NCBI GenBank assembly: GCA_044348005.1
Contig: JBIKTR010000005.1
Location: forward strand, 62,001-126,000
Length of the DNA stretch: 64,000 nucleotides
Direction of reading: 5' to 3'
Source of the DNA: JAJTHC01 sp044348005
GTDB lineage: Bacteria; Cyanobacteriota; Vampirovibrionia; Vampirovibrionales; JAJTHC01
The notes below the pieces were generated by a model, which saw only the letters and a list, made by a program, of their open reading frames with translations, had not been told where the DNA came from and searched no databases. Shown here piece after piece: positions 24,695 through 33,555 of the stretch. A program made the translations under genes and the position numbers. Each line of letters starts with the position of its first letter. Position 1 is the first letter of the stretch.

Positions 24695-25273
24695 CTAAGG
24701 TAAGAAGGGGTGCTTGCCTTCAGGTGTATGCGTCCAAATGGCTTGGTTGATGTTGAGCCGTTGAAAGGGCTTGGCACTGCCAAAGGGGGTCACTCGGCCA
24801 GAAACAGGGCGGTTCTTCGGTGGGGAGGGTGTTTTTATGGAACGGGGTTTGGGTGGGGTTTTGGCGTCTTGTTTCAATGGCGGACGTTGATACTGAGGCA
24901 ACCACGCCTTACCTTGCAAGGCTTTTACGTAGAGCGGGGTTATTTTTACTTGTGCAGGGGGCGGGGGTTGCGCTTCAAAGGTCGTTAAATCCTGCCACGA
25001 CTTTCCTGCGTTGAGTTGTATAATAGCCTGTTGCATGGCGGTACATTGCGGGGGCGTAAAAAATACGCCGTCCTTTTGAATGGCCTTGCTGAGGTAATTG
25101 CCTGAAGTCTGGGAATGTTCCCCTGAAAAAAAACCCAAACGACTGGCCAATCGCAACACCAAGTAAGTGGGTACATTCAACTGATGCGCCACCACTCGCA
25201 ACGGTATTTCGATCTGAGCCGTTTGCCATGATTTGGGTATGGGGGGAGCTTCACGCGTTGTGGCTTGCATCAT
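24695..25273 (-). CDS. Hypothetical protein with a helix-turn-helix-like segment, 192 residues
   Basis: Unrecognised. The start at 25273 is preferred over the adjacent ATG at 25276 since AAGGA lies 5 bases upstream; an open frame to 25558 lies over the opposite gene and is spurious. Residues 18-50 (IPLRVVAHQLNVPTYLVLRLASRLGFF) look like the A-x3-LNV-x2-xV-xx-L-xx-LG helix pair found in IF-2 N-terminal and winged-helix DNA-binding domains. The C-terminal half is basic and proline rich (KTPPKPRSIKTPSPPKNRP), probably disordered. It is divergent from the aldehyde dehydrogenase gene with a 105-bp gap, so it may regulate that gene; this is inference from layout. Confidence 0.55.
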   Translation of the reverse strand: MMQATTREAPPIPKSWQTAQIEIPLRVVAHQLNVPTYLVLRLASRLGFFSGEHSQTSGNYLSKAIQKDGVFFTPPQCTAMQQAIIQLNAGKSWQDLTTFEAQPPPPAQVKITPLYVKALQGKAWLPQYQRPPLKQDAKTPPKPRSIKTPSPPKNRPVSGRVTPFGSAKPFQRLNINQAIWTHTPEGKHPFLP

Positions 25274-25378
25274 GTTCCTTACGGGCGGGATTTTAGAATG
25301 TTTGCTACTTTTATTGTATGATGTTTTTAAAATTTGGCATACAGAGTCTAGCAAATTGTAACAAAGGTAACACCTCAC

Positions 25379-26866
25379 ATGAAGACACCTATCAAAGGGC
25401 AAAATTACATCAACGGTCACTGGCAAGACGCGCCGTCTGGTGCGTACTTTGAAAACCGTAGCCCCAACCAACCGCAAGATCTCATTGGGGTGTTTCCTGC
25501 GTCTACCTGTGAAGAGGTGGATCAAGCCGTTCAATCCGCCCAACGCGCCTTTCAGCAATGGAAGGCGACGCCTGCGCCCCAGCGCGCGAAAGTGTTGCTC
25601 AACGTCGCCCGTTTACTCGAACGAGACAAAGCCACGTTGACCCAAGAAATGACCCGTGAAATGGGGAAAAGCCTCATTGAAGCCGGCGGAGACATTCAAG
25701 AAGCCATTGATATGGCGTACTTTGTGGCGGGGGAAGGGCGAAGGTTGTATGGGCAAACCACGCCGTCTGAATTACCGCACAAGTGGGCAATGACGATGCG
25801 TCAGCCGGTGGGGGTGTGTGGCTTGATTACGCCGTGGAACTTCCCAATTGCGGTGCCGAGTTGGAAGATTTTACCCTGTTTACTGGCGGGCAACACCATT
25901 GTGTTTAAACCGGCGGAAGAGGCTCCCTTAATGGCACAACGCTTTGTAGAACTTTTTGAAGAAGCCGGCTTGCCACAAGGGGTATTAAACTTGGTGCAAG
26001 GCCCAGGGGAAACGACCGGTCAAGCCGTGGTGAATCACCCTGACATCAGGCTGATTAGTTTTACAGGTTCTAGTGAAACGGGGGCGCTGATTGCCAGTCA
26101 ATGCGGATTGCAACTCAAGCGTGTGGCCCTTGAGTTGGGCGGAAAAAATGCGTGTATTGTGATGGAAGACGCCGATTTAGCGCTGGCGGCACAAGGCCTT
26201 GCATGGGGCGCTTTCGGCACCAGCGGTCAACGATGCACCGCCACCAGTCGTCTGTTGGTGCATCATGCCGTTAAAGCACGTTTGTTGGATTTACTTTTAG
26301 AAGAAACCGCTAAGCTGGTGGTGGGTAATACCCTTGAAGGGGCGGATATTGGCCCATTGATTAACGCCACCCAACTTCAGCGTGTGGTGGACTACATCGC
26401 TATGGCCCAAGCCGAAGGGGCACGGCTTTTATGTGGGGGGCATCCAATAGAGTCAGACGGCTACTTTGTCGCCCCAACGATTTTCGACGACGTGACGCCT
26501 ACCATGCGGATCGCGCAAGAAGAGGTGTTTGGTCCTGTGCTTACCGTCATGGATTTCAACACCCTAGAAGAAGCCATTACAATTGCTAATGGGGTAGAAT
26601 ACGGGTTGTCTTCCGCGATATTTACCACGAATATGAGCTCCGCCTTTCAAGCCGTCGAACAACTTGAAGCGGGGATTACTTACGTGAACGCGCCAAGCAT
26701 CGGGGCGGAAGTGCACTTGCCCTTTGGTGGGGTCAAAAAAACGGGCAATGGGCATCGTGAAGCGGCGGGCCAAGCCTTTGATGTGTTTACGGAATGGAAG
26801 ACCGTGTATATTGATTATAGCGGTCAGCTTCAAAAGGCTCAGATTGACACGAACGACGATGGATGA
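25379..26866 (+). CDS. NAD(P)-dependent aldehyde dehydrogenase
   Basis: 495 residues, full length for the ALDH superfamily, which oxidises aldehydes to carboxylic acids. Visible: the LITPWNFPIAVPSWKILPCL stretch near 145 with the catalytic-loop Asn, FKPAEEAP for cofactor binding, the ISFTGSSETGALI Rossmann loop near 222, ELGGKNACIVMEDADL near 247 with the general-base Glu, and FGTSGQRCTATSRL near 280 with the catalytic Cys. The C-terminal KTGNGHREAAGQAFDVFTEW resembles the succinate-semialdehyde and alpha-ketoglutarate-semialdehyde group. AAAGG about 11 bases before the ATG. A possible GABA- or aldehyde-detoxification role cannot be resolved from sequence. Confidence 0.9.
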   Translation: MKTPIKGQNYINGHWQDAPSGAYFENRSPNQPQDLIGVFPASTCEEVDQAVQSAQRAFQQWKATPAPQRAKVLLNVARLLERDKATLTQEMTREMGKSLIEAGGDIQEAIDMAYFVAGEGRRLYGQTTPSELPHKWAMTMRQPVGVCGLITPWNFPIAVPSWKILPCLLAGNTIVFKPAEEAPLMAQRFVELFEEAGLPQGVLNLVQGPGETTGQAVVNHPDIRLISFTGSSETGALIASQCGLQLKRVALELGGKNACIVMEDADLALAAQGLAWGAFGTSGQRCTATSRLLVHHAVKARLLDLLLEETAKLVVGNTLEGADIGPLINATQLQRVVDYIAMAQAEGARLLCGGHPIESDGYFVAPTIFDDVTPTMRIAQEEVFGPVLTVMDFNTLEEAITIANGVEYGLSSAIFTTNMSSAFQAVEQLEAGITYVNAPSIGAEVHLPFGGVKKTGNGHREAAGQAFDVFTEWKTVYIDYSGQLQKAQIDTNDDG

Positions 26867-27008
26867 GTCCTACTACGCTGTCCCCTTTTTCTCTCGTAAT
26901 AAGCTCCTTTTTTGACTTTCCCGTTTTTTTGTGAAAAAATGCGGAGTAGTGTTTTATGTATGACATCTCTCGCGATTAGAATGATTCAAGGCCATAAAGG
27001 ATTTTCTC

Positions 27009-28382
27009 TTGGCACGCCCCCCTGCTTTTTTTAATGAAAAACCCTGGCTGAAGTCTATGCGCCATAGACTTGCCAAGGGGCTTCATTTCATTGAAAAGAA
27101 TCAGTTTTACGGGAGCTTATTTACCGAAGTGGTGGGCTGTAACTTCCCCAAAGTGCTGATGGTGGGGGGTGAAAAAGAACGGCGTGAACAGTTTATTATG
27201 CAGTTCTTTAATACATCGGTGATTTGGGGGTTTGGGAGCCTTTATGACAAACTCTTAGAAAATACGATTTTTAAAACATCCACGCATTATGCGGGAATGA
27301 TGAAAGGCCTCGGCGACGCTGGTCGGATTCAAGATGCCAAAGAATGGCACGCCATTGGTAAAACCGCGGGTATGTTTGGGCTGGTGATGCCTTGGATGTT
27401 TACCCTGCCATGTTTACGCAATGCGTTTACGGTGTGGCAGTCTGGGGCGACCAACTTTGCGCAAATGTCTGGCTTACAAAGTTACGATCGTCAAGATCCA
27501 GCTCATAAAAAAGCAGAAAAAAAGGCACTACATAAGAATCTAAGCATTTTTATAGGCGCCAACATCGGGGGGTTGGCCTTGGGGCTGGTTGGGGCGCTGG
27601 CTGCTCGTCGAGGTATGGATGCCGCCATGGAAGGCAAAGCTCTTTCAGGGGCCTTGAACGGATTTCGTAAGGTCGTAAGGGGGTTTAACGAACACTTTAA
27701 AAGTTTGCCCCTGATCGGGAGTAAAAAACCTGAAGACAGTATTCTTTTTAAAGACGGCCAATTCAGCAATTTTGCAGGCTTGCCCTTGGTGGTTTCGTGG
27801 ATTTTACCAGGGTATTTGGGCTACCTCGCCTTCATTCGTGACCCCTTAGAAGCCTTTGAAGCCGTCTTGGGTACGGCAGTAGCCTTATTTTCTTTTGAAG
27901 CGGGACCCAAGGCCTTACGGGCCATGATTCAGAAAGCCCTGACCAATCATCCGAATCATCCCTTGGTGCAGGCGGCCATTAAAAATTTTGGAGGCGTTGA
28001 AAACACAGGTCAACTTTCTAAAATGCTTATTTCAACCACGCTTTACGGTATGTTGCCCACAGGCTTAAGTCTACTGACGCGCCCCCTACGCGCAAAAAAG
28101 GGAGGCATTCAAGCCAAAGAAGGCGCTACCACAAGCTCGCCTCCCCCCACCTATGCAGACGCTGAGCCTAACACAAGCCAGCCTGACATCACGCAAGACG
28201 GCCTCACCACATTGTTTCCTACCTTTCACTATGCGTCTAGTCCGAATGACTCAACCCCTTATCCAAAACTATACTCACCAAATTCAAAGCAACAGATCCT
28301 TCCTCACAAAAACCACCGGGGATCCTTGCCCGTTACAGAATATCAATATGTCGCCAATCACTTAAAAGCGCTTTCTATATAG
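27009..28382 (+). CDS. Hypothetical membrane protein, 457 residues
   Basis: Family not recognised. The start is TTG at 27009 with AAAGGA 8 bases upstream. Residues 1-110 are soluble, with basic and aromatic residues. Hydrophobic segments follow near 118-138 (GMFGLVMPWMFTLPCLRNAF), 177-200 (LSIFIGANIGGLALGLVGALA), 257-278 (LPLVVSWILPGYLGYLAFI), 283-300 and 340-360 (ISTTLYGMLPTGLSLL). The last 95 residues are hydrophilic and Ser/Pro/Thr rich. Glycine-rich helices recall the membrane protein at 12204. It lies alone between the aldehyde dehydrogenase and glyQ genes. An envelope role is likely; anything more specific would be guessing. Confidence 0.65.
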   Translation: MARPPAFFNEKPWLKSMRHRLAKGLHFIEKNQFYGSLFTEVVGCNFPKVLMVGGEKERREQFIMQFFNTSVIWGFGSLYDKLLENTIFKTSTHYAGMMKGLGDAGRIQDAKEWHAIGKTAGMFGLVMPWMFTLPCLRNAFTVWQSGATNFAQMSGLQSYDRQDPAHKKAEKKALHKNLSIFIGANIGGLALGLVGALAARRGMDAAMEGKALSGALNGFRKVVRGFNEHFKSLPLIGSKKPEDSILFKDGQFSNFAGLPLVVSWILPGYLGYLAFIRDPLEAFEAVLGTAVALFSFEAGPKALRAMIQKALTNHPNHPLVQAAIKNFGGVENTGQLSKMLISTTLYGMLPTGLSLLTRPLRAKKGGIQAKEGATTSSPPPTYADAEPNTSQPDITQDGLTTLFPTFHYASSPNDSTPYPKLYSPNSKQQILPHKNHRGSLPVTEYQYVANHLKALSI

Positions 28383-28445
28383 GTTAGCCGTGTGATTTTA
28401 TGTTAAACTGATTTAAAATCCCTTTTGCTATAGGAAATCTCGCTT

Positions 28446-29354
28446 ATGTCTACGCTTCCCACCCCTACTGGCTTAACCTTTCAAGAAGTCCTGCTTCGCT
28501 TGCAAAGCTTTTGGGCAGACCAAGGATGCGTCATTCAACAGCCCTTTGATGTTGAAAAAGGTGCCAGCACCATGAATCCTGCCACCTTCTTGCGAGTGCT
28601 TGGCCCTGAACCGTGGAATCTCGCCAACGTCGACCCCTGCCGTCGCCCCACCGATGGGCGTTACGGGCAGAATCCCAATCGCTTGCAACACTACTTTCAG
28701 TTTCAAGTCATTATGAAGCCGTCGCCTTCGAACATTCAAGAATTGTATTTAGAAAGCTTGAAAGTCTTAGGGATTGTGCCTGAAGAGCATGACGTGCGTT
28801 TTGTGGAAGATAACTGGGAATCGCCGACCTTGGGGGCGTGGGGCGTGGGCTGGGAAGTGTGGCTCGATGGCATGGAAATCACGCAGTTTACCTATTTTCA
28901 GCAGGCAGGCGGGCTTGAAGTCAAACCCTGTGCGGTGGAAATCACCTACGGATGCGAGCGTATTGCGATGTATCTGCAAAATGTGGACAGCGTCTACGAC
29001 TTGCGTTGGAACGAGCAATTGAGTTACGGCGACCTTTACATGCAGAATGAAATTGAAAGTAGCACCTACAACTTTGAAGTCAGTAACCGTGAGCGTTTGA
29101 CGCAACGTTACGATTTGTACGCGGCCGAAGCCGTGGATTGCCTTGAAGCCAAGCTGGTGATGCCTGCTTACGAGCATGTGTTGAAATGTTCGCACACCTT
29201 TAACTTGATGGATGCCCGTGGGATGCTGAGCCGTGACGAGCGAACGAATTACATTTTACGCATTCGCCGTATGGCGGAAGGCGTGGCAAAGGCGTATGTG
29301 GAACAGCGAGAAGCCTTGGGTTACCCGTTGTTGAAGCAGGCATCGGTGGTTTAG
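28446..29354 (+). CDS. glyQ: Glycyl-tRNA synthetase alpha subunit
   Basis: 302 residues. GlyQ forms the catalytic alpha subunit of the bacterial alpha2-beta2 glycyl-tRNA synthetase that charges tRNA-Gly. Class II signatures: TFQEVLLRLQSFWADQGCVI at the start, KGASTMNPATFLRVLGPEPW near 40-59, then YVQPCRRPTDGRYG-type stretch NVDPCRRPTDGRYGQNPNR and HYFQFQVIMKPSP, plus EDNWESPTLGAWGVGWEVW near 117. AGGAAA lies before the ATG. The beta subunit gene glyS is not next to it and not in the window, so the two subunits are encoded apart. The 3' end overlaps the opposite gene by 4 bp. Confidence 0.96.
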   Translation: MSTLPTPTGLTFQEVLLRLQSFWADQGCVIQQPFDVEKGASTMNPATFLRVLGPEPWNLANVDPCRRPTDGRYGQNPNRLQHYFQFQVIMKPSPSNIQELYLESLKVLGIVPEEHDVRFVEDNWESPTLGAWGVGWEVWLDGMEITQFTYFQQAGGLEVKPCAVEITYGCERIAMYLQNVDSVYDLRWNEQLSYGDLYMQNEIESSTYNFEVSNRERLTQRYDLYAAEAVDCLEAKLVMPAYEHVLKCSHTFNLMDARGMLSRDERTNYILRIRRMAEGVAKAYVEQREALGYPLLKQASVV

Positions 29355-31138
29355 CGTTTGACTTTATTGCGGATCGCTGCCCCAATTTGGAAGAGCAAGT
29401 ACCCTTGAATGAGGTGTTGCAGGATGTAGAGTGGATAAAATAACCAAGCAGGGTTTGCTTTTGTCATTGCGTCAATAGCGTGTTTAATGGTTTCAACATC
29501 GTTAAAGACAAAAGGGATGCTAGCACTTAGGCTTGTTAAAAAGCCGTTTTCTAGGGATTGTTGAAAGCTTGCTCCATACATATAGGTAAACAATAGAGCA
29601 ATCACAATAAACCAAAGAAGCGGAAGCATTGCACTTAACCCATACGCCGATGTAACGGCGTAAAACCGATTCCAAAACGTACCCTTTCGCTGATGCCACT
29701 GATGCCAAAAGTGAAAGTCGTTAGACAGTTGAGCATCCCCAGCATCTAAGGCACTGACTTTTAAATTGCCGTAAGACTCCGCCTTTTTCGGGATGTCCTC
29801 TGTTTTTAAACCGTCAAAGGCTCGAAACTTTAGCCACAATGGGATAAGCTGGAAAAACCCAAGTGCTTTTTTAGAGTCCCATTTGCAGTGATAAAAAGCC
29901 ATACCTGAGACATAATTACCGCCTGTAATCCTTACCTGTTGCATATAAACATTCGTAAACGCCACGTTTTTACCGTAAAACCCACAATCTTGAAAGAGGA
30001 CTTTAATGTTGGACTCTTCTTTAAGATTTCGGATTTTAAGGCACATACGGTCATGATCAATTTCTAAGCCTTTGAACATGACGGATCCTGTATTAACATA
30101 GACATAATGTACCAATATGAAAAAATATACATAAAAATTAGGATAAGTAAAAAACTGATAGTGAGTCCTCAATAAGGTAAATAGATGTAAGGGATCAAGT
30201 AATGAATTTAGATCCACAAAAAATAAACTTTTGTCTGATTTTAGAATTGGTTTTTCAATGCTAATTGTACCGTTTAGAACGGTCGGAATTATGCCTAAAG
30301 AGTCGTGCGTGGTGATACGGTCGAAGTTGAGTGATGCTTCTTGTAAAATTACAACTTCCTGAAACAAAGACTCTTTTTCAAATGTGCTACCGTATAAAAT
30401 GACCTTTTTAGTAAAAATGTTTTTCCAGAATTGAGGACTTTCTGAAAAAGTACAAAAACTCAGATCTACCATACCTAAGAAAGTGACTTCAGCGAAAACA
30501 GCACTCTTAAATTTGCTTGATGTAAATCTGGCACAAAAATCATCTTCACTTACGAAATGGGTTCCGTGAAAGTTAATTCCATCCTCGAAGATTGTGTTCG
30601 AAAAGTTAGCACCCTTATCAAATATGCAATTAGCAAACCAAGTAAACCCTTCAAAGAGAATCTTCGTAAAATCTGCTAAGTTGGTATGAAAGTGACAGCT
30701 CATAAAATGAGTATCTTTTTTGCATTGTATACCATGAAAACTAGCATGTTGGAAGTTTGAAGCCACGAAGTTTACACTTTGTAAAAAAGTGGCTCTAGTA
30801 AAATTTGCGGTTGCAAAATAAGCCCCAAAACTAACTTCTTTTAGAAAAATAGTGAAAGTGTCATTTGTACTTGAAGAAAATCGAAATCCAAAATTTGTAC
30901 CATTTGCATCAATAGAAAAAGGGCATTCTACAGTGAACCAATCGTAAATATATTCATTCTCAAGAGGTACTTTTTCTTGTCTACATGCCAACAACAATTC
31001 AGCCAAATTAAAGTCAACGTTAATCTTAAAGTTTGATATATCTAATTTCCCACTGACAATGGCTTGCTCCACCAAGTCTTTCAAGTCACCTTTATTCTTT
31101 TCATCAATCACATGACGGTATTGTCTCTCTTGGCTCAC
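29351..31138 (-). CDS. Membrane-anchored pentapeptide-repeat protein, 595 residues
   Basis: Residues about 75-250 contain pentapeptide-type units with central Phe or Leu and a preceding Ala/Cys/Thr (ANFTRATFLQSVNF, ASNFQHASFHGI, GANFSNTIFEDGINF), which stack as a right-handed four-sided beta-helix. A hydrophobic segment lies near 335-352, more imperfect repeats near 370-420, and the C-terminus has one membrane helix (LPLLWFIVIALLFTYMYGA, about 508) and a second hydrophobic stretch near 565-590. The DNA is A+T rich compared with glyQ and mdh. Pentapeptide proteins often bind other proteins or mimic DNA; a membrane-tethered form is less common. It overlaps glyQ by 4 bp tail to tail. Confidence 0.75.
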   Translation of the reverse strand: MSQERQYRHVIDEKNKGDLKDLVEQAIVSGKLDISNFKINVDFNLAELLLACRQEKVPLENEYIYDWFTVECPFSIDANGTNFGFRFSSSTNDTFTIFLKEVSFGAYFATANFTRATFLQSVNFVASNFQHASFHGIQCKKDTHFMSCHFHTNLADFTKILFEGFTWFANCIFDKGANFSNTIFEDGINFHGTHFVSEDDFCARFTSSKFKSAVFAEVTFLGMVDLSFCTFSESPQFWKNIFTKKVILYGSTFEKESLFQEVVILQEASLNFDRITTHDSLGIIPTVLNGTISIEKPILKSDKSLFFVDLNSLLDPLHLFTLLRTHYQFFTYPNFYVYFFILVHYVYVNTGSVMFKGLEIDHDRMCLKIRNLKEESNIKVLFQDCGFYGKNVAFTNVYMQQVRITGGNYVSGMAFYHCKWDSKKALGFFQLIPLWLKFRAFDGLKTEDIPKKAESYGNLKVSALDAGDAQLSNDFHFWHQWHQRKGTFWNRFYAVTSAYGLSAMLPLLWFIVIALLFTYMYGASFQQSLENGFLTSLSASIPFVFNDVETIKHAIDAMTKANPAWLFYPLYILQHLIQGYLLFQIGAAIRNKVKR

Positions 31139-31187
31139 AGGGTCGTCCTTCTTGCGTTGGGGGCTAGCCCTAGTTTAGCATGAAAAC

Positions 31188-31298
31188 GCTGTCCCCTCTC
31201 CTAATTTTAGGAGAGGGGACAGCGCAAGAACCCTCTCCCTTAGGGAGAGGGGACAGGACACGAGCCAAAAACGCAAAATCCCCTCCATAAGGAGAGGG
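31188..31298. repeat. Three palindromic repeats of the CCCTCTCCC family
   Basis: In the 185-bp gap between the pentapeptide gene and mdh: 31188-31223, a perfect palindrome with 17-bp arms (GCTGTCCCCTCTCCTAA); 31231-31251, the canonical 21-mer with CCCTCTCCCT arms; and 31280-31298, a shortened copy. The first could end mdh transcripts on the minus strand, though no long T run follows. Confidence 0.85.
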
Positions 31299-31323
31299 AA
31301 TCGTGCAATCGATCCTAAAAACC

Positions 31324-32259
31324 CTAGACGAACGCCTTGAGTTTGTCTACATTTTCAGCCACATCATTGATGGAAATGCTTAACGCCGCCTTCTCTTCAG
31401 CGGTGAGATCCAACTCAATGACCTGCAATAAACCGCCAGCACCGAGCTTACAAGGCACGCCCACATACAAATTATTCACGCCATATTCACCCTGCAAATA
31501 CGCCGCCGCTGGCAATATGCGTTTCTTGTCTTTCACGATGCTTTCCACCATATCAAGCACAGATGCCGCAGGGGCATAAAACGCCGAACCCGTCTTCAAA
31601 TGCTTGACGATTTCAGCACCGCCGTTTCTAGCACGCAACACGATTTCATCCAACTTGTCTTGGGCAATAAACTTGTCGAGCGGAATGCCTGCAATCGAGC
31701 TATAACGCACCAACGGCACCATGCTGTCCCCATGACCGCCAAGCACGAAGGCTTGAACATCTTTAACGGAAACATCGGCGGCTTCAGCGATGAAGGTGCG
31801 GAAGCGAGACGTATCCAAGACGCCCGCCATCCCGATGACACGTTCTTTAGGGAAGCCTGTCGCTTCCAGCGCCACATGGCACATGACATCCAGCGGATTC
31901 GACACCACAATCACAATCGAATCAGGCGCCACACGCTTAATTTCTTGGCAAACGGAACGCATAATTTTGGCGTTGGTTTCGAGCAAATCGTCGCGACTCA
32001 TCCCAGGTTTACGAGCGATCCCTGCGGTAACAATCACCAAGTTTGCCCCTGTTACTTCGTCATAGCCGTTACTGCCGATGAGTTGCGTGTCATACCCATA
32101 AACAGGGCCACTTTGAGCGAGATCCAAGGCTTTACCTTGAGGAATGCCTTCGGCGACATCAACCAGCACAACCGTTTTAGCGAGTTCTGCTTCAGCAATA
32201 CGTTGCGCTGTGGTGGCACCGACGTTGCCTGCTCCAATAACAGCGATTTTAGTGAACAT
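31324..32259 (-). CDS. mdh: Malate dehydrogenase (LDH-like type)
   Basis: 311 residues. Interconverts malate and oxaloacetate with NAD in the TCA cycle. The Rossmann fold begins IAVIGAGNVGATTAQRIAE; TAGIARKPGMSRDDLL near 79 has Arg where lactate dehydrogenases have Gln, the change that selects malate. VSNPLDVMCHVALE near 120, VIGMAGVLDTSRFRTFIAE with the substrate Arg, and VLGGHGDSMVPL near 172 with the catalytic His are all present, and YVGVPCKLGAGGL near the end is typical of the group III MDHs of bacteria. A TTGCAG-N17-TATAAT promoter lies upstream. Together with icd it indicates an oxidative TCA segment. Confidence 0.95.
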   Translation of the reverse strand: MFTKIAVIGAGNVGATTAQRIAEAELAKTVVLVDVAEGIPQGKALDLAQSGPVYGYDTQLIGSNGYDEVTGANLVIVTAGIARKPGMSRDDLLETNAKIMRSVCQEIKRVAPDSIVIVVSNPLDVMCHVALEATGFPKERVIGMAGVLDTSRFRTFIAEAADVSVKDVQAFVLGGHGDSMVPLVRYSSIAGIPLDKFIAQDKLDEIVLRARNGGAEIVKHLKTGSAFYAPAASVLDMVESIVKDKKRILPAAAYLQGEYGVNNLYVGVPCKLGAGGLLQVIELDLTAEEKAALSISINDVAENVDKLKAFV

Positions 32260-32295
32260 GATGTATCCCTTTGAAACAAATTAAATAGTGATTTC

Positions 32296-32324
32296 ATTAT
32301 ACGCCCAATCCCAAAAGCCTGCAA
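32296..32324 (-). promoter_or_regulatory. Putative promoter of mdh
   Basis: On the minus strand TTGCAG (32324-32319), 17 bp, TATAAT (32301-32296), 36 bp before the mdh start codon. Confidence 0.6.
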
Positions 32325-32462
32325 GTCAAATGACCGCTTTTTAAAGAAATCAACGATTTTCCGTCTTTTGAAACGAATCCTTAAAAAAAGCTTTATTCTT
32401 TTGTTGTCCTTTGCTACAATAAAAAAAGTCACCTCTTTGAGTAATGAGAAAGATTTTTTACA

Positions 32463-33059
32463 ATGTCTATTCCGATGTTTGAACAAGCTGTGGTTACTGA
32501 GCAAAATAGTGCGGATGCATCCAAAGACAACGCTGCAGGTCTAGCCGTCAGCGATGCCAAAAGCCAAGACGAAGCGGATCCCTTTGATTCGTTGGCTCAG
32601 GAATTAAAAGCCTTGCAATCAAACGCCAAAAACATTGCCTTAATTGGAAGTCGAAACGTGCCATTGCCTCATCAAAACTTGGTGGAAGGTTTGGCGTATA
32701 GCTTGGTGAAAGACGGCAATACCTTGATTACATCGGGGGGGGCTTCAGGCATTAACGCCGCAGCCATTCGTGGGGCAATGAAAGCGAACCCGAACTTTTT
32801 GAAGGTGATTTTACCGCAAACCATCGGGCATCAGCCGAGCGAAGTGCAGGATGAATTGATTGGGATTCCCAACATTGAAGAGCATCCTGAATGGGACAAG
32901 ATGAAGTTGTCTGATGCCTCTCGCTTGTGCAACCGAGCCATTGTGGACGCTTGCGATCAGCTCATCGTGTTTTTGTTTCATGATTCGACGACGCTTCAAA
33001 AGGCGATTGATTATGCGGAAGAGACGCATAAGATCGTCACGCGCTTTTACCTCGATTAA
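32463..33059 (+). CDS. DprA/SLOG-like Rossmann-fold nucleotide-binding protein
   Basis: 198 residues. After an acidic, disordered N-terminus (about 50 residues) a Rossmann-like domain starts with NIALIGSRNVPLPHQNLVEG and continues with LITSGGASGINAAAIRGAM near 90-108, the GG-A-xGIN/D phosphate-binding loop of SLOG-domain proteins such as DprA and LOG, then CDQLIVFLFHDSTTLQKAIDYA near 167. Short DprA-like proteins of this kind are known in cyanobacteria. It lacks the extra domains of full DprA, so a role in DNA uptake or recombination is not proven; a nucleotide-sensing role is equally possible. It is divergent from mdh. Confidence 0.7.
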   Translation: MSIPMFEQAVVTEQNSADASKDNAAGLAVSDAKSQDEADPFDSLAQELKALQSNAKNIALIGSRNVPLPHQNLVEGLAYSLVKDGNTLITSGGASGINAAAIRGAMKANPNFLKVILPQTIGHQPSEVQDELIGIPNIEEHPEWDKMKLSDASRLCNRAIVDACDQLIVFLFHDSTTLQKAIDYAEETHKIVTRFYLD

Positions 33060-33078
33060 AATTAAAGCTCGTCTGGCG

Positions 33079-33160
33079 TCTTCGTTGTCGCTACGATTTT
33101 TTTGTTTGGTTATGTACGTCTATGTACACGCCCGCACAAAAAAATCTAGGCTCCTAGAAT
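33079..33160 (+). repeat. Dispersed intergenic repeat, copy C
   Basis: Same 82 bp as 13227-13308 with a single difference. Begins 20 bp after the SLOG gene stop and includes the GATTTTTTTGT/ACAAAAAAATC stem, which could end transcription. Confidence 0.85.
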
Positions 33161-33218
33161 CCGCCTATACGATCTTCAATTTATATCATCTAATTGTGGG
33201 TTATTTGACGCTCAAGGG

Positions 33219-33246
33219 TTGACACCCTTGATTGATGCGGTATTCT
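33219..33246 (+). promoter_or_regulatory. Promoter of the tRNA cluster
   Basis: TTGACA (33219-33224), 16 bp, TATTCT (33241-33246), 73 bp before the first tRNA. The perfect -35 is typical of strong tRNA promoters. Confidence 0.65.
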
Positions 33247-33318
33247 AAAAACATGGATGTTGAGAGATTTGGTGATTGGGTTCATCCGATTTTGAAGCGT
33301 TTTTTCTGCCCTTTTCAA

Positions 33319-33391
33319 GCTGGTGTAGCTCAATTGGCAGAGCAACGGTTTTGTAAACCGTAGGTTGTGGGTTCGATTCCTATCACCAGCA
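33319..33391 (+). tRNA. tRNA-Thr (TGT)
   Basis: 73 nt. Acceptor GCTGGTG pairs with the 3' CACCAGC, anticodon stem CGGTT/AACCG holds TTGTAAA (anticodon TGT), and the T arm has GTTCGATTC. Discriminator A; CCA is not encoded. Confidence 0.95.
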
Positions 33392-33427
33392 ATTTGTACT
33401 TTTAAAATAGACTTCTGTCTTCTAAAT

Positions 33428-33508
33428 GGGTAGGTGCTCGAGTGGTTAATGAGGGTGGTCTGTAAAACCACTGCTTCGGCTACGTTGGTTCGAATCCAAC
33501 CCTGCCCA
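33428..33508 (+). tRNA. tRNA-Tyr (GTA)
   Basis: 81-nt class II tRNA. Acceptor GGGTAGG/CCTGCCC, anticodon stem GTGGT/ACCAC with loop CTGTAAA (anticodon GTA), long variable arm with GCTTCGGC, T arm GTTGG-TTCGAAT-CCAAC, discriminator A, no encoded CCA. Confidence 0.95.
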
Positions 33509-33555
33509 TTTTTTTATTTTTCTTCTGCTTACACAGTGGTTTTTGATGATTGTTT

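Noticed and set aside
25274..25558. N-terminal extension of the gene at 24695
   Set aside because: It would overlap the divergent aldehyde dehydrogenase start region and has Arg/Cys-rich reversed-coding composition; the ATG at 25273 has a ribosome-binding site.
31600..32274. 224-residue open frame on the plus strand over mdh
   Set aside because: Antisense shadow of mdh; His/Asn-rich reverse-complement composition.
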